Made by a program: the position numbers and the translations under genes. Below the pieces are notes generated by a model, which made no database searches, was not told the DNA's origin, and saw only the letters and a program-made list of their open reading frames with translations. This document shows, piece by piece, positions 10,716 through 20,095 of a stretch of 64,000 bases of DNA. Source of the DNA: Candidatus Pantoea deserta (lineage in GTDB: Bacteria; Pseudomonadota; Gammaproteobacteria; Enterobacterales; Enterobacteriaceae). Where the stretch lies: NCBI RefSeq assembly GCF_003813865.1, contig NZ_RMVG01000011.1, forward strand, positions 102,618-166,617, written 5' to 3'. The stretch's first letter is position 1, and each line of letters opens with the position of its first letter.

Positions 10716-11387
10716 ATGCAATACCCGATTAACGAAATGTTCCAGACGCTCCAGGGAGAGGGATTCTATACCGGCGTTCCGGCCATCTTTATCCGCTTAC
10801 AGGGATGCCCGGTGGGTTGTAGCTGGTGTGATACCAAACATACCTGGGAGAAGCTGGCCGATCGGGAAACGGCGCTAGGCGATATTCTGGTCAAAACGGT
10901 GGAAACGGATGCGTGGGGCAACGCCGATGCGGCGCTGCTGGTTGAGACCATTCAGCGCCAGGGCTGGACGGCGCGTCACGTGGTCATTACCGGCGGCGAA
11001 CCGGCAATTTACGATCTGCGTCCGCTGACCACGGCCCTGGAAGCGCAAGGCTTTCAGTGCCAGATCGAAACCAGCGGCACCCATGAGGTGCACTGTTCAG
11101 AGAACACCTGGGTCACGGTATCGCCAAAGGTGAATATGCGCGGCGGCTATGACGTGCTGGCGCAGGCGCTACAGCGTGCGGATGAGATTAAACATCCGGT
11201 GGCGCGCGAGCGTGACGTCGAGGCGCTGGACGCGCTGCTGGCGACGCTTACCGACAGCAAAGCGCGCATTATCGCGCTACAGCCGATCAGCCGCAAAGAT
11301 GAGGCCACCAGGCTTTGCATCGAAACCTGTATTGCGCGCAACTGGCGTCTTTCGATGCAGACCCACAAGTATCTCAATATCGCCTGA
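10716..11387 (+). CDS. queE: 7-carboxy-7-deazaguanine synthase QueE
   Basis: QueE is the radical SAM enzyme that converts 6-carboxytetrahydropterin (the QueD product) to 7-carboxy-7-deazaguanine in queuosine biosynthesis. I start at ATG 10716 (223 aa, as in E. coli), where MQYPINEMFQTLQGEG matches the family; longer in-frame extensions are not supported. The radical SAM cluster motif is 'CPVGCSWCDTKHTW' (CX3CX2C), the SAM-binding 'ITGGEPAI' follows, and 'ETSGT' is present. The C-terminus 'RLSMQTHKYLNIA' is the usual one. queD lies about 1 kb downstream on the other strand. Confidence 0.95.
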   Translation: MQYPINEMFQTLQGEGFYTGVPAIFIRLQGCPVGCSWCDTKHTWEKLADRETALGDILVKTVETDAWGNADAALLVETIQRQGWTARHVVITGGEPAIYDLRPLTTALEAQGFQCQIETSGTHEVHCSENTWVTVSPKVNMRGGYDVLAQALQRADEIKHPVARERDVEALDALLATLTDSKARIIALQPISRKDEATRLCIETCIARNWRLSMQTHKYLNIA

Positions 11388-11399
11388 CGGAACAGCGCA

Positions 11400-11424
11400 G
11401 GGCGGCGACCGCCGCCCGTTTATC
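11400..11424 (+). terminator. Possible terminator between queE and the pyrophosphatase gene
   Basis: GGGCGGC (11400-11406) pairs with GCCGCCC (11411-11417), followed by GTTTATCC. It sits in the 38-base gap between two convergent genes. The U-tract is short. Confidence 0.45.
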
Positions 11425-11425
11425 C

Positions 11426-12022
11426 TTACTGCTTCGCTTTATAAGCGTCAAATGCCTTTTTAATCTCGTTCTTCGCGGCTTCCGCGCTTTCAAACCCGTT
11501 GAGTTCGACCTTCTTTCGGCCATCCGGCAGCTGTTTATAAACGCGGAAAAAAGCCTGTAGACGCTCCTGCTCGATCTTGGGCAGATCGCTCAGGCTTTTG
11601 ATGTCGTCATAGGTCGGATCAATCTTGCTGGTCGGCACCGCGACGATCTTGTCGTCCACTTCACCGCCGTCGATCATCTTCAGGACGCCGATGGCGCGCA
11701 GTTTGATCAGCGTGCCGGGCTGCAACGGCGCGCGGGTATAAAAGATCACGTCGAGCGGATCGTTATCGCCGCCCAGCGACTGCGTCAGCGATCCGTAGTT
11801 GGCCGGGTAGACGACCGGCATCGACTGAAAGCGATCCGCAACGATAAAACCGGTTTTCGCATCGGTCTCATATTTAATCATGCCGCCAGCCGGAATTTCA
11901 GTGACGGCATAGAACGCTTCCGGCAGGTTGTCAGGCTGAGGAAAGTCGAGGACGTTTTGCGCCTGAACGGCGGCGGAGGCGCTAAAAAGCAGCGCCATAG
12001 CGGCGATAGACTTAAGGTTCAT
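11426..12022 (-). CDS. Exported family I inorganic pyrophosphatase
   Basis: Family I pyrophosphatases hydrolyse PPi to two phosphates using Mg2+. The 198-residue product is a full-length relative of cytosolic Ppa (176 aa in E. coli) with an added Sec signal peptide (MNLKSIAAMALLFSASAAVQA, cleavage probably before QNVLDF), so it should be periplasmic. The active site appears intact: 'TEIPAG', 'IKYE', 'DRF', 'VVYPANYG', the aspartate cluster 'GGDNDPLDV', 'DGGEVDDKIVAVP' and 'RVYKQLPDG'. It sits between queE and queD and is co-directional with queD, 118 bases downstream of it. The substrate pool in the periplasm is unknown; PPi scavenging for phosphate is one possibility. It is not the housekeeping ppa, which is normally elsewhere and has no signal peptide. 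Confidence 0.88.
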   Translation of the reverse strand: MNLKSIAAMALLFSASAAVQAQNVLDFPQPDNLPEAFYAVTEIPAGGMIKYETDAKTGFIVADRFQSMPVVYPANYGSLTQSLGGDNDPLDVIFYTRAPLQPGTLIKLRAIGVLKMIDGGEVDDKIVAVPTSKIDPTYDDIKSLSDLPKIEQERLQAFFRVYKQLPDGRKKVELNGFESAEAAKNEIKKAFDAYKAKQ

Positions 12023-12140
12023 CGTTGATTCTCTTGCTGTTTAATCAGGAAGAGAACAACGTAGAGAGAGCAGATGACAGGCAGATGACAACGCGCTAAA
12101 GAAGCGCGTGCGGGCTGCGCAAACAGCAGCCCTGACGGGA

Positions 12141-12500
12141 TTACCCTTTATAGACGCAGCCAGCGGTACAGGTTTCTTTGATCATGACCGCGCTCAGCTC
12201 AGGCAGAAGCGGCTTCATCTCATCCCAAATCCACTTTGCCAGCACTTCGCTGGTGGGATTTTCCAGACCGGGGATGTCATTCAGGTAATGGTGATCGAGG
12301 CGCTCATAAAGGGGCTTGAACGCCGCCTTCAGTTCGGCAAAGTCCATTACCCAGCCGGTATGCGCATCCACTTCGCCGGTAATTTCCAGTCGCACCAGAA
12401 ACGAATGGCCATGCAGGCGACCGCATTTGTGTCCTTCCGGTACATTAGGAAGGTGATGCGCGGCTTCGAACTGGAACTCTTTAAACAGTGTGGTAGACAT
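12141..12500 (-). CDS. queD: 6-carboxy-5,6,7,8-tetrahydropterin synthase QueD
   Basis: QueD converts 7,8-dihydroneopterin triphosphate to 6-carboxytetrahydropterin, the substrate of QueE. The start at 12500 (119 aa; E. coli about 121) gives [18 protein letters not shown], which matches E. coli. A 21-residue in-frame extension is not conserved. Zinc histidines are in 'FEAAHHLP' and 'CGRLHGHSF', the catalytic Cys is in 'HKCGRLHGH', and 'LDHHYLND' and the Glu of 'IKETCTAG' complete the pterin site. It is divergent from cysJ across about 300 bases and upstream of the exported pyrophosphatase gene. Confidence 0.95.
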   Translation of the reverse strand: MSTTLFKEFQFEAAHHLPNVPEGHKCGRLHGHSFLVRLEITGEVDAHTGWVMDFAELKAAFKPLYERLDHHYLNDIPGLENPTSEVLAKWIWDEMKPLLPELSAVMIKETCTAGCVYKG

Positions 12501-12563
12501 AATGGTTCTCAGGCTTAAAAACAGAGAAATTCTACCTGAAAAGCAGAATTTTCGCACTCGCAT

Positions 12564-12797
12564 CGCTATAAAGGGGCATTTTCAGGAGAAGCCGAAGAGA
12601 TTAACTTCTTAAGTAAATGAAAATAAGCGCTTTTCTATACCAGTTTTACTGATTATACCTACCCAAAAAACCACTTAGTCATTTTGGTTATTTATTATGT
12701 CGAAGCCGTATTTAATCGTTAATATACGGGCCGGTAACCTACCACTCTTTCCCGCTACTTCACGGTCCGGACTTCAGACACTGGAATTTTTAACGCG
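12564..12797 (+). promoter_or_regulatory. queD-cysJ upstream region, probable CysB-responsive promoter
   Basis: The 234-base gap before cysJ is AT-rich and has no gene. A block around 12677-12706, 'TTAGTCATTTTGG' followed by TTATTTATTATG, has the AT-rich character of CysB-activated cys promoters. I cannot fix the -35 and -10 or the CysB sites by eye, so the regulation is inferred from the operon's identity. Confidence 0.35.
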
Positions 12798-14609
12798 ATG
12801 ACGACTCAGGCACCCCCAGGTTCTCTGCTCCCGCTCAACCCGGAGCAACTTGCGCGCTTACAGGCGGCAACGACTGATTTTTCTCCCACCCAGCTGGCGT
12901 GGATCTCTGGCTACTTCTGGGGAATGATTAATCAGACGCCCGGCAGCGTGGCAACCAGCGCGCCAGCGGCAGCGGCAGCGGAGATCCCGGCGATTACGCT
13001 GATCTCGGCTTCGCAAACCGGCAACGCCCGCCGTGTGGCGGAGCAGCTGCGCGACGATCTTCAGGCGGCAAAGCTGAACGTTAAGCTGGTCAATGCCGGT
13101 GATTACAAGTTCAAGCAGATCGCTCAGGAGAAGCTGCTGGTGGTGGTGACCTCCACTCAGGGCGAGGGCGATCCGCCGGAAGAGGCGGTCGCGCTGCATA
13201 AATTTCTGATGTCGAAAAAAGCGCCGAAGCTGGACGGCGCCGCGTTTGCGGTGCTGGGCCTCGGCGACACCTCCTATGAATTTTTTAGCAAAGCCGGTAA
13301 AGACTTCGACAGCCGCCTGGCTGAGCTGGGCGCAGAGCGCCTGCTGGATCGCGTGGATGCGGATGTGGATTTCGCCGAAGCGGCAGCGAACTGGCGCAGC
13401 GCGCTGGTTGAGGTGCTGAAACAGCGCGTGCCGAGCGAAACGCCCGCGCAGGCCGTCGCCACCGCGAGCGGCAGCGTTAACGAAGTGCACAGCAGCCCCT
13501 ATACCAAAGAGGCTCCCCTGACCGCCAGCTTTGCCGTTAACCAGAAAATTACCGGCCGCAACTCCGATAAAGACGTGCGTCATATTGAGATCGACCTGGG
13601 CGATTCCGGTCTGCGCTATCAGCCCGGCGATGCGCTCGGCGTCTGGTATGAAAACGATGCCGCGCTGGTCGAAGAGCTGCTGGGTCTGCTGTGGCTAAAA
13701 GGCGATGAGCCGGTACAGATCAACGATGAAACCCTGCCGCTCAGCGACGCGCTGCGAAAGCACTTCGAGCTGACGGTGAACACCGCGCAGATTGTTGAGC
13801 AGTATGCCGCGCTGTCGCGCAATGAGACGCTGCTGGCGCTGGTGGGCGACAAGGCGAAGCTGCAACATTACGCGCAGACTTTCCCGATTGTCGATATGGT
13901 GCGTAATGCGCCGACCGAACTCAACGCGGAACAGCTGACCTCGCTGCTGCGTCCGCTGACGCCGCGTCTCTACTCTATCGCCTCGTCGCAGGCGGAGAAC
14001 GAAACCGAAGTGCATATCACCGTGGGCGCGGTGCGCTTCGACATCGACGGCCGCGCTCGCGCAGGCGGCGCCTCCAGCTATCTGGCCGATCGGCTGGAAG
14101 AGGATGCGGACATCCGCGTCTTTATCGAGCACAACGACAACTTCCGTCTGCCGACCAACCCCGACGCGCCGGTGATTATGATTGGACCGGGTACCGGCAT
14201 TGCGCCGTTCCGCGCCTTTATGCAGCAGCGCGACAATGACGGCGCAGGCGGCAAAAACTGGCTGTTCTTCGGCAATCCGCACTTTACCGAAGACTTCCTT
14301 TATCAGGTCGAGTGGCAGAAGTACGTTAAAGACGGCCTGCTGACCAATATCGACCTCGCCTGGTCGCGCGACCAGGAACAGAAGGTTTATGTTCAGGACA
14401 AAATCCGCGCCAGAGGGGCGGAAGTATGGCGCTGGATTGAAGAGGGCGCCCATATTTATGTCTGCGGCGACGCCAACCGTATGGCGAAAGACGTCGAGCA
14501 GGCACTGCTGGATGTGGTGGTCGAACACGGCGCAATGGATCGTGAAACGGCCGACGAATTTTTAAGTGAGCTGCGCATTGAGCGCCGTTATCAGCGAGAC
14601 GTTTACTAA
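12798..14609 (+). CDS. cysJ: Sulfite reductase flavoprotein alpha subunit CysJ
   Basis: CysJ passes electrons from NADPH through FAD and FMN to the CysI hemoprotein, which reduces sulfite to sulfide. The 603-residue protein (E. coli 599) has a flavodoxin domain with the FMN loop '[13 protein letters not shown]' at about 70-83, then '[12 protein letters not shown]', and a ferredoxin-reductase-like half. This half has the FAD motif 'PRLYSIASS' (about 390) and the NADPH motif '[17 protein letters not shown]' (about 460). The C-terminus '[10 protein letters not shown]' is typical. Its stop overlaps the cysI start by one base (TAATG), so cysJIH is a tight operon. Confidence 0.97.
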   Translation: MTTQAPPGSLLPLNPEQLARLQAATTDFSPTQLAWISGYFWGMINQTPGSVATSAPAAAAAEIPAITLISASQTGNARRVAEQLRDDLQAAKLNVKLVNAGDYKFKQIAQEKLLVVVTSTQGEGDPPEEAVALHKFLMSKKAPKLDGAAFAVLGLGDTSYEFFSKAGKDFDSRLAELGAERLLDRVDADVDFAEAAANWRSALVEVLKQRVPSETPAQAVATASGSVNEVHSSPYTKEAPLTASFAVNQKITGRNSDKDVRHIEIDLGDSGLRYQPGDALGVWYENDAALVEELLGLLWLKGDEPVQINDETLPLSDALRKHFELTVNTAQIVEQYAALSRNETLLALVGDKAKLQHYAQTFPIVDMVRNAPTELNAEQLTSLLRPLTPRLYSIASSQAENETEVHITVGAVRFDIDGRARAGGASSYLADRLEEDADIRVFIEHNDNFRLPTNPDAPVIMIGPGTGIAPFRAFMQQRDNDGAGGKNWLFFGNPHFTEDFLYQVEWQKYVKDGLLTNIDLAWSRDQEQKVYVQDKIRARGAEVWRWIEEGAHIYVCGDANRMAKDVEQALLDVVVEHGAMDRETADEFLSELRIERRYQRDVY

Positions 14610-16333
14610 TGAGCGAAAAACACCCTGGACCGCTGGTTGTTGAAGGCAAGCTGGTCGACGCTGAGCGTCTTAAAAAACAGAGCAACTATTTACGCGGCAC
14701 TATTCTGGAAGACCTTGATGATGGTCTGACCGGCGGATTCAGCGGCGACAACTTCCTGCTGATCCGTTTCCACGGCATGTACCAGCAGGATGACCGCGAT
14801 ATTCGCGCCGAACGCGCCGAGCAGAAGCTGGAGCCGCGCCACGCCATGATGCTGCGCTGCCGTTTGCCGGGCGGCATTATTACGCCGACGCAGTGGCTGG
14901 CGATCGATAAGTTCGCCACCGAGAAGACCCTGTACGGCAGCATCCGCCTGACCAACCGTCAGACATTCCAGTTTCACGGCATTCTGAAAAAGAACGTGAA
15001 GCCGTCGCATCAAATGCTGCATGAGGTGGGTCTCGACGCGCTGGCGACCGCCAACGATGTGAACCGCAACGTACTCTGCACCTCAAACCCGGTCGAGTCG
15101 GAGCTGCATCAGGAAGCTTACGAGTGGGCGAAGAAGATCTCTGAGCATCTGCTGCCGCGCACCCGCGCCTATGCGGAGATCTGGTGGGACAAAGAGAAGG
15201 TCGCGACCACCGATGAGGAGCCGATCCTCGGCGAGACCTATCTGCCGCGTAAATTCAAAACCACCGTGGTGATCCCGCCGCATAACGATGTGGATCTGCA
15301 CGCCAACGATCTTAACTTCATCGCGGTTGCCGAGAAGGGCAAACTGATCGGCTTTAACCTGCTGGTGGGCGGCGGTCTGTCGATTGAGCACGGCAACAAG
15401 GCGACCTATGCGCGCACCGCCAGCGAAATCGGCTATCTGCCGCTGAGCAAAACGCTGGAGGTCGCGGCTGCGGTCGTCACCACGCAGCGCGACTGGGGCA
15501 ACCGTACCGATCGTAAAAACGCCAAGACCAAATACACCCTGGAGCGCGTTGGCGTCGAAACCTTCAAAGCGGAAGTGGAAAAGCGCGCCGGTTTGACCTT
15601 CGAACCGATTCGCCCGTATGAATTCACCACGCGCGGCGACCGTATTGGCTGGATTAAGGGTATCGACAATAAGTGGCACCTGACGCTGTTTATTGAAAAC
15701 GGCCGCCTGCTGGACTATCCGGGGCGTCCGCTGAAGAGCGGCATCGCCGCCATCGCGCGCGTGCATCAGGGCGATTTCCGCCTGACGGCCAACCAGAACC
15801 TGATCGTGGCCGGCGTGCCGGAGAGCGAAAAGGCGAAAATTGAGGCGATTGCGCGCGAGCATGGCCTGATGGAGAGCGTCACCGCGCAGCGTGAAAACTC
15901 GATGGCGTGCGTAGCCTTTCCAACCTGTCCGCTGGCGATGGCCGAGGCCGAGCGCTTCCTGCCCGACTTCGTCACAAAAGTGGAAGAGATTATGCATCGC
16001 CACGGCGTGGGCGAAGAGCACATAGTGTTACGCGTTACCGGTTGTCCCAACGGCTGCGGGCGTGCCATGCTGGCGGAAATCGGACTGGTGGGCAAAGCGC
16101 CGGGCCGTTATAACCTGCATATCGGCGGCAACCGCATCGGTACGCGTATTCCGCGCATGTATCGCGAGAACATTACGGAAAGCGAGATCCTCGCCAGCAT
16201 CGACGAGCTGGTAGGCCGCTGGGCGCAGGAGCGCCTCGGCGATGAAGGCTTCGGCGATTTCACTATCCGCGCAGGCATTATCAAGCCGGTCGTCGATCCG
16301 GCACGCGATTTCTGGGATTCGGAGGCAGTATGA
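14609..16333 (+). CDS. cysI: Sulfite reductase hemoprotein beta subunit CysI
   Basis: CysI carries siroheme coupled to a 4Fe-4S cluster and does the six-electron reduction of sulfite to sulfide. The protein is 574 residues (E. coli 570). The cluster/siroheme cysteines fall at residues 434, 440, 479 and 483 ('[12 protein letters not shown]' and '[11 protein letters not shown]'), the same numbers as in E. coli. Active-site basic residues are visible in '[13 protein letters not shown]' and 'SNPVE'. The siroheme is supplied by CysG, encoded about 2.3 kb downstream. It overlaps cysH by four bases. Confidence 0.97.
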   Translation: MSEKHPGPLVVEGKLVDAERLKKQSNYLRGTILEDLDDGLTGGFSGDNFLLIRFHGMYQQDDRDIRAERAEQKLEPRHAMMLRCRLPGGIITPTQWLAIDKFATEKTLYGSIRLTNRQTFQFHGILKKNVKPSHQMLHEVGLDALATANDVNRNVLCTSNPVESELHQEAYEWAKKISEHLLPRTRAYAEIWWDKEKVATTDEEPILGETYLPRKFKTTVVIPPHNDVDLHANDLNFIAVAEKGKLIGFNLLVGGGLSIEHGNKATYARTASEIGYLPLSKTLEVAAAVVTTQRDWGNRTDRKNAKTKYTLERVGVETFKAEVEKRAGLTFEPIRPYEFTTRGDRIGWIKGIDNKWHLTLFIENGRLLDYPGRPLKSGIAAIARVHQGDFRLTANQNLIVAGVPESEKAKIEAIAREHGLMESVTAQRENSMACVAFPTCPLAMAEAERFLPDFVTKVEEIMHRHGVGEEHIVLRVTGCPNGCGRAMLAEIGLVGKAPGRYNLHIGGNRIGTRIPRMYRENITESEILASIDELVGRWAQERLGDEGFGDFTIRAGIIKPVVDPARDFWDSEAV

Positions 16334-17064
16334 GTCAGTTCGACCTCGCAGCACTGAGTGAAATGAACAAAGTTGAGCGCACGCTGGCGCTGGCGGCCAC
16401 CAATGCGCAGCTGGAGAAGCGCTCGGCGGAGGAGCGCGTCAGCTGGACGCTGGAGAATCTGCCGGGGGCGTTTGTGCTCTCCTCAAGTTTTGGCATTCAG
16501 GCGGCGGTGTCGCTGCATCTGGTTACGCGCCAGCAGCCCGATATTCCGGTGATCCTCACCGATACCGGCTACCTGTTCCCCGAAACCTATCGCTTTATTG
16601 ATGCGCTGACCGACCAGCTTAATCTGAACCTGAAAGTGTTTCGCGCCGAAACCTCGCCAGCCTGGCAGGAAGCGCGCTACGGCAAACTGTGGGAGCAGGG
16701 CGTCGAAGGCATTGAGCAGTACAATCAGATTAATAAGGTTGAGCCGATGAACCGCGCCTTGCAGACGCTGGGCGCGCAGACCTGGTTTGCCGGACTGCGT
16801 CGCGATCAGTCCGGCAGCCGGGCGAATTTGCCAGTGCTGAATGTGCAGCGCGGCGTGTTTAAAGTGCTGCCGATTATCGACTGGGACAATCGGCAAATTC
16901 ATCAGTATCTGCAACAGCACAATCTTAAATACCATCCGCTGTGGGATGAGGGCTATTTGTCGGTCGGCGACACTCATACCACGCGTAAATGGGAGCCAGG
17001 CATGGCGGAAGAAGAGACGCGCTTCTTCGGTCTGAAGCGCGAGTGCGGACTGCACGAAGGCTAA
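16330..17064 (+). CDS. cysH: PAPS reductase CysH
   Basis: CysH reduces 3'-phosphoadenylylsulfate to sulfite using thioredoxin or glutaredoxin. The protein is 244 residues, like E. coli. It has the nucleotide-binding '[14 protein letters not shown]', '[13 protein letters not shown]', '[11 protein letters not shown]', and the C-terminal catalytic motif 'KRECGLHEG' with Cys239. It lacks the cysteine pairs that bind Fe-S in plant-type APS reductases, so it is the PAPS-specific form. The stop is followed by a GC-rich hairpin (CGCGCCG/CGGCGCG, about 17071-17093) without a U-tract. The next gene is convergent. Confidence 0.97.
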   Translation: MSQFDLAALSEMNKVERTLALAATNAQLEKRSAEERVSWTLENLPGAFVLSSSFGIQAAVSLHLVTRQQPDIPVILTDTGYLFPETYRFIDALTDQLNLNLKVFRAETSPAWQEARYGKLWEQGVEGIEQYNQINKVEPMNRALQTLGAQTWFAGLRRDQSGSRANLPVLNVQRGVFKVLPIIDWDNRQIHQYLQQHNLKYHPLWDEGYLSVGDTHTTRKWEPGMAEEETRFFGLKRECGLHEG

Positions 17065-17101
17065 ATAACGGCCGCGCCGTGATAAGCGGCGCGCCTGCGC
17101 A

Positions 17102-17386
17102 CTATATTCCCACCAGCGCGGCGAAATCGTCGGTCGCGCGCGTGACGTTCAGCTTTGTCACCTCATAGTTGGCCACCGCGACAAAAGGATCTTCCGCCAG
17201 AATGGCATCCAGCCGTGCGCGATCCATCTCTTTTGCCAGCACTATGCCGCCGGTACGCGGGTCCTTACGGCCAGCCGCAATAAACGCCCCCGCGGCGAAA
17301 TAGCGATCCAGCCACTGAATATGCGGCTCCAGCAGCGCTTCAACCTCTTCAACCGGACGAAAATAACTTAACGAGACGATATACAT
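17102..17386 (-). CDS. YciI-like (YCII-domain) protein
   Basis: A 94-residue protein of the YciI-like family, ferredoxin-like alpha-beta proteins of uncertain, possibly enzymatic, role. The start at ATG 17386 (MYIVSLSYFRPVEEVEALL) has GAGG five to eight bases upstream. An in-frame GTG at 17398 overlaps the upstream gene's stop and is less likely. Family features are the N-terminal beta strand, 'EPHIQWLDRYFAAGAFIAAGRKDPRTGGIVLA' with the conserved His, and 'AEDPFVAVANYEVTKL'. It starts immediately after the Iap-like gene on the same strand and is probably translated from the same message. Confidence 0.85.
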   Translation of the reverse strand: MYIVSLSYFRPVEEVEALLEPHIQWLDRYFAAGAFIAAGRKDPRTGGIVLAKEMDRARLDAILAEDPFVAVANYEVTKLNVTRATDDFAALVGI

Positions 17387-17394
17387 AGTGATCC

Positions 17395-18414
17395 TCACAC
17401 TTTGGGATTGGTCAGTTCGCCCAGCAGCGGCAGCAATACGCTGACGCTGTCGCGCGTGCGTATCGAGATGCGTCCCGGCAGCCAGCGATCCAGATAGCTG
17501 AGATTATCACGGTCGGTCTGATGACGCGTGGTGCCCTCCGGGAAGTGCGATGAACGGCTGCGCTGCTGTGCGCCATCCCGGTTGCCCAGCATCCAGTTGC
17601 TTGCCGTCACGTCCAGCAGGGGAAAGCCGGCCTTATCAAAGGCATTGATGCCGAGGTAGTCGCGCGCGGCGATTTGATGACTGGCGGCGGGGATGCCGAG
17701 CTGCTGCGCCAGGCGCAGCGCGCGTTCGCTGGTCTGCTTGCGCACCGCGCGCGGCGTGTTGATGCCGCTGTTAAAGTAGAGGCGATCGCCCGTAATCAGG
17801 CTGTTCAAATCAATTACCAGCAGCGTGTTCTTTTTCTCTTTTTCGCTCATGCGCGCAACATAATCCTGCATGCCGCCCAGCGACGCCTCGCCTGCGCTCA
17901 GCGCGACAAAACGAATGCCGTAGTGCAGCGGCCGCTGGCTCAGCTGCTGCGCCAGCTCCAGCATAATGCCCAGTCCGGAGGCGTTATCGTCAACGCCCTG
18001 CAAGCGCAGGCCGCCAAGATTATGCTCCGCGTCGCTGCTGCTGAGCGGCGTCCAGGTATCAAGATGCGCCACGATCAGGATCTCCTGCGGGGCGCTTCCC
18101 GCGCGAGCGGCAATCACCGAGGTTGCGGTGATCTTGTGCCAGCGTAGCTCGCCGCTCTTTTCACGCCAGCGATAGCCGGTATTAAACTGACGCGTATTAC
18201 TCTGAAAACCCAGCGCGCTGAACTGCTGCTGGAGATAGTCGGCAGCCATCATTTCGGCCGGACTGCCGCTCATGCGGCCGGGAAAATAGGTGGCGATGTG
18301 GCGGAGCTGCTGCTCGGCAAAGTGTCCAGGCGCGACGCTGGCGGCCTGGGCAGGCAGAGCAAAACCGCAACTCAACAGCGCAGCCAGCGCGGTCAGGCGG
18401 AGAAAGGCAAACAT
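17395..18414 (-). CDS. iap: Iap-like M28 family aminopeptidase, altered active site
   Basis: Iap is a secreted M28-type aminopeptidase that removes N-terminal Arg from alkaline phosphatase in E. coli. The start at ATG 18414 (339 aa) has AAGGAA upstream and a clear Sec signal peptide (MFAFLRLTALAALLSCGFALPAQA). Conserved parts are 'RHIATYFPGRMSG', 'VAHLDTWTPL' (metal His), 'GVDDNASG' (bridging Asp) and 'RHQTDRDN' (metal His). Two positions differ from the Iap sequence as I recall it. The tandem Glu pair is 'AGEA', so the first, general-base Glu appears to be Gly. The metal Asp of 'INLDNL' is Asn in 'IDLNSL'. The enzyme may therefore be weak, changed or inactive. Like E. coli it sits near cysH, but no CRISPR-Cas locus is present. 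Confidence 0.85.
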   Translation of the reverse strand: MFAFLRLTALAALLSCGFALPAQAASVAPGHFAEQQLRHIATYFPGRMSGSPAEMMAADYLQQQFSALGFQSNTRQFNTGYRWREKSGELRWHKITATSVIAARAGSAPQEILIVAHLDTWTPLSSSDAEHNLGGLRLQGVDDNASGLGIMLELAQQLSQRPLHYGIRFVALSAGEASLGGMQDYVARMSEKEKKNTLLVIDLNSLITGDRLYFNSGINTPRAVRKQTSERALRLAQQLGIPAASHQIAARDYLGINAFDKAGFPLLDVTASNWMLGNRDGAQQRSRSSHFPEGTTRHQTDRDNLSYLDRWLPGRISIRTRDSVSVLLPLLGELTNPKV

Positions 18415-18441
18415 GCTGTGTTCCTTGTGAGGGCATCCCAT

Positions 18442-18670
18442 AACAAATACGGCAAATTTTTTTCGCTGTTTAGTATGAAACTGTGATCGCCATTAAACAA
18501 TTTGATTTGCACCGAAAGCCTTGCCAGATCATCTGTTAAGCACATTTTGTTATGACCTTGCCCGGTGCGTTATTCCATTCGGTAACTACTCATTCCAATT
18601 CGTAATTTCATCTGCCAGAAGGGCGCAACGTATAGTCGCGTTAAATTACGGTTACAACACTAAGGTTATC
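18442..18670 (+). promoter_or_regulatory. Promoter region of cysG-cysDNC
   Basis: This 229-base gap precedes a GTG-started cysG. A -10-like TATAGT (18631-18636) lacks a good -35, as expected of an activator-dependent promoter. Upstream are repeated CATTCC/TTCCA blocks (about 18571-18600) of the kind found in CysB sites. The assignment to CysB is inference. Confidence 0.4.
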
Positions 18671-20086
18671 GTGGATTATCTGCCTCTTTTCGCCGACCTC
18701 AAGGGTCGTCCGGTGCTGGTGGTAGGCGGCGGCGACGTCGCCGCCCGCAAAATCGAACTGCTGCGCCGCGCCTCTGCGCAGGTGCGCGTGGTGTCGCGCG
18801 AGCTATGCCCGGAACTCCAGGCGCTGCATCAGGAGCAGCAGATTGAATGGCTGGCTACCGCCTTCGATCCGGCTCAGCTGGATAGCGTGTTCCTGGCGAT
18901 TGCCGCAACCGACGATAACCTGCTTAACCGTCAGGTTTACGACGAGGCCAATGCCCGTCACCGCCTGGTCAACGTGGTGGACGACCAGCCCAAATGCAGC
19001 TTTATCTTTCCCTCGATCGTCGATCGCTCTCCGCTTGTCGTCGCCATTTCCTCCAGCGGCACCGCGCCGGTGCTGGCGCGTATGCTGCGCGAAAAGCTGG
19101 AAGCGCTGCTGCCTGCCAGCCTGGGGCAGATGGCGGAAGTGGCGGGCGCGTTTCGCGACAGCGTTAAACAGCGCTTTAGCCGCATGTCCGATCGCCGCCG
19201 CTTCTGGGAGCGAGCCTTTAACGGCCTGTTTGCCAGCCAGATGGCGGCGGGCAACATCGAAGAGGCGACGCGCACGCTTCAGCGCGAACTTCAGCAACAG
19301 CCGAATCGGGAAGGGGAGATCATTCTGGTCGGCGCCGGACCGGGCGACAGCGGCTTGCTGACGCTGCGAGGCTTGCAGGTTATGCAGCTGGCCGATGTGG
19401 TTCTCTATGACCATCTGGTGAGCGACGAGGTGCTGGATCTGGTGCGCCGCGACGCCGATCGCATCTGCGTCGGCAAGCGCGCCGGAGCGCACTCGGTGCC
19501 GCAGGAGGAGACCAATCGCCTGCTGGTCGAGCTGGCGCAACAGGGCAAACGCGTGGTGCGCCTGAAAGGCGGCGATCCCTTTATCTTTGGCCGCGGCGGC
19601 GAAGAGTTGCAGGCGGCGCAGGAAGCGGGCATTCCGTTTCAGGTGGTGCCTGGCGTAACGGCGGCGGCGGGCGCGACCGCCTATGCCGGTATTCCCCTGA
19701 CGCATCGCGACCACGCGCAGAGCGTAATGTTTATTACCGGCCACTGCCGCGCCGACGGCGACGGTATCGACTGGCCTTCGCTGGCGCGCGCGCGGCAGAC
19801 GCTGGCTATTTATATGGGCACGGTAAAAGCCGCAGAGATTAGCGAAGGGCTGATACGGCATGGCCGCGCCGCCGACACGCCGGTGGCGGTGATTGGCCGC
19901 GGCACGCGTCAGGATCAGCAGGTGCTGACCGGCACATTAGAACACCTGGAAGCGCTGGCCGCTGCCGCGCCGACGCCAGCGCTGCTGGTTATCGGAGAAG
20001 TGGTGAATTTGCACGGGCAACTGGCCTGGTTTCAACATTCTGCACAGCAGGCGACCCGCGAGTCCGCCGTTGTCAATCTGGCTTGA
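18671..20086 (+). CDS. cysG: Siroheme synthase CysG (multifunctional)
   Basis: CysG makes siroheme from uroporphyrinogen III by two SAM methylations, NAD-dependent oxidation and ferrochelation, supplying the cofactor of CysI. I start at GTG 18671 (471 aa; E. coli 457), where [12 protein letters not shown] matches the E. coli GTG start and TAAGG lies upstream. Long 5' extensions in frame are unsupported. The N-terminal dehydrogenase/chelatase has '[13 protein letters not shown]' and 'ISSSGTAP' with Ser128, phosphorylated in Salmonella. The C-terminal methyltransferase has '[15 protein letters not shown]' and '[16 protein letters not shown]'. In E. coli cysG is in the nir operon. Here it heads cysDNC, tying siroheme supply to sulfate assimilation. 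Confidence 0.96.
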   Translation: MDYLPLFADLKGRPVLVVGGGDVAARKIELLRRASAQVRVVSRELCPELQALHQEQQIEWLATAFDPAQLDSVFLAIAATDDNLLNRQVYDEANARHRLVNVVDDQPKCSFIFPSIVDRSPLVVAISSSGTAPVLARMLREKLEALLPASLGQMAEVAGAFRDSVKQRFSRMSDRRRFWERAFNGLFASQMAAGNIEEATRTLQRELQQQPNREGEIILVGAGPGDSGLLTLRGLQVMQLADVVLYDHLVSDEVLDLVRRDADRICVGKRAGAHSVPQEETNRLLVELAQQGKRVVRLKGGDPFIFGRGGEELQAAQEAGIPFQVVPGVTAAAGATAYAGIPLTHRDHAQSVMFITGHCRADGDGIDWPSLARARQTLAIYMGTVKAAEISEGLIRHGRAADTPVAVIGRGTRQDQQVLTGTLEHLEALAAAAPTPALLVIGEVVNLHGQLAWFQHSAQQATRESAVVNLA

Positions 20087-20095
20087 GGAAAAATC

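Noticed and set aside
17065..18670. A CRISPR-Cas locus beside iap/cysH, as in E. coli
   Set aside because: No cas genes and no repeats are present; only the YciI-like and Iap-like genes and short gaps.
18521..18670. A 50-residue N-terminal extension of CysG
   Set aside because: The GTG at 18671 has a ribosome site and matches the E. coli start; the extension covers the AT-rich promoter region.
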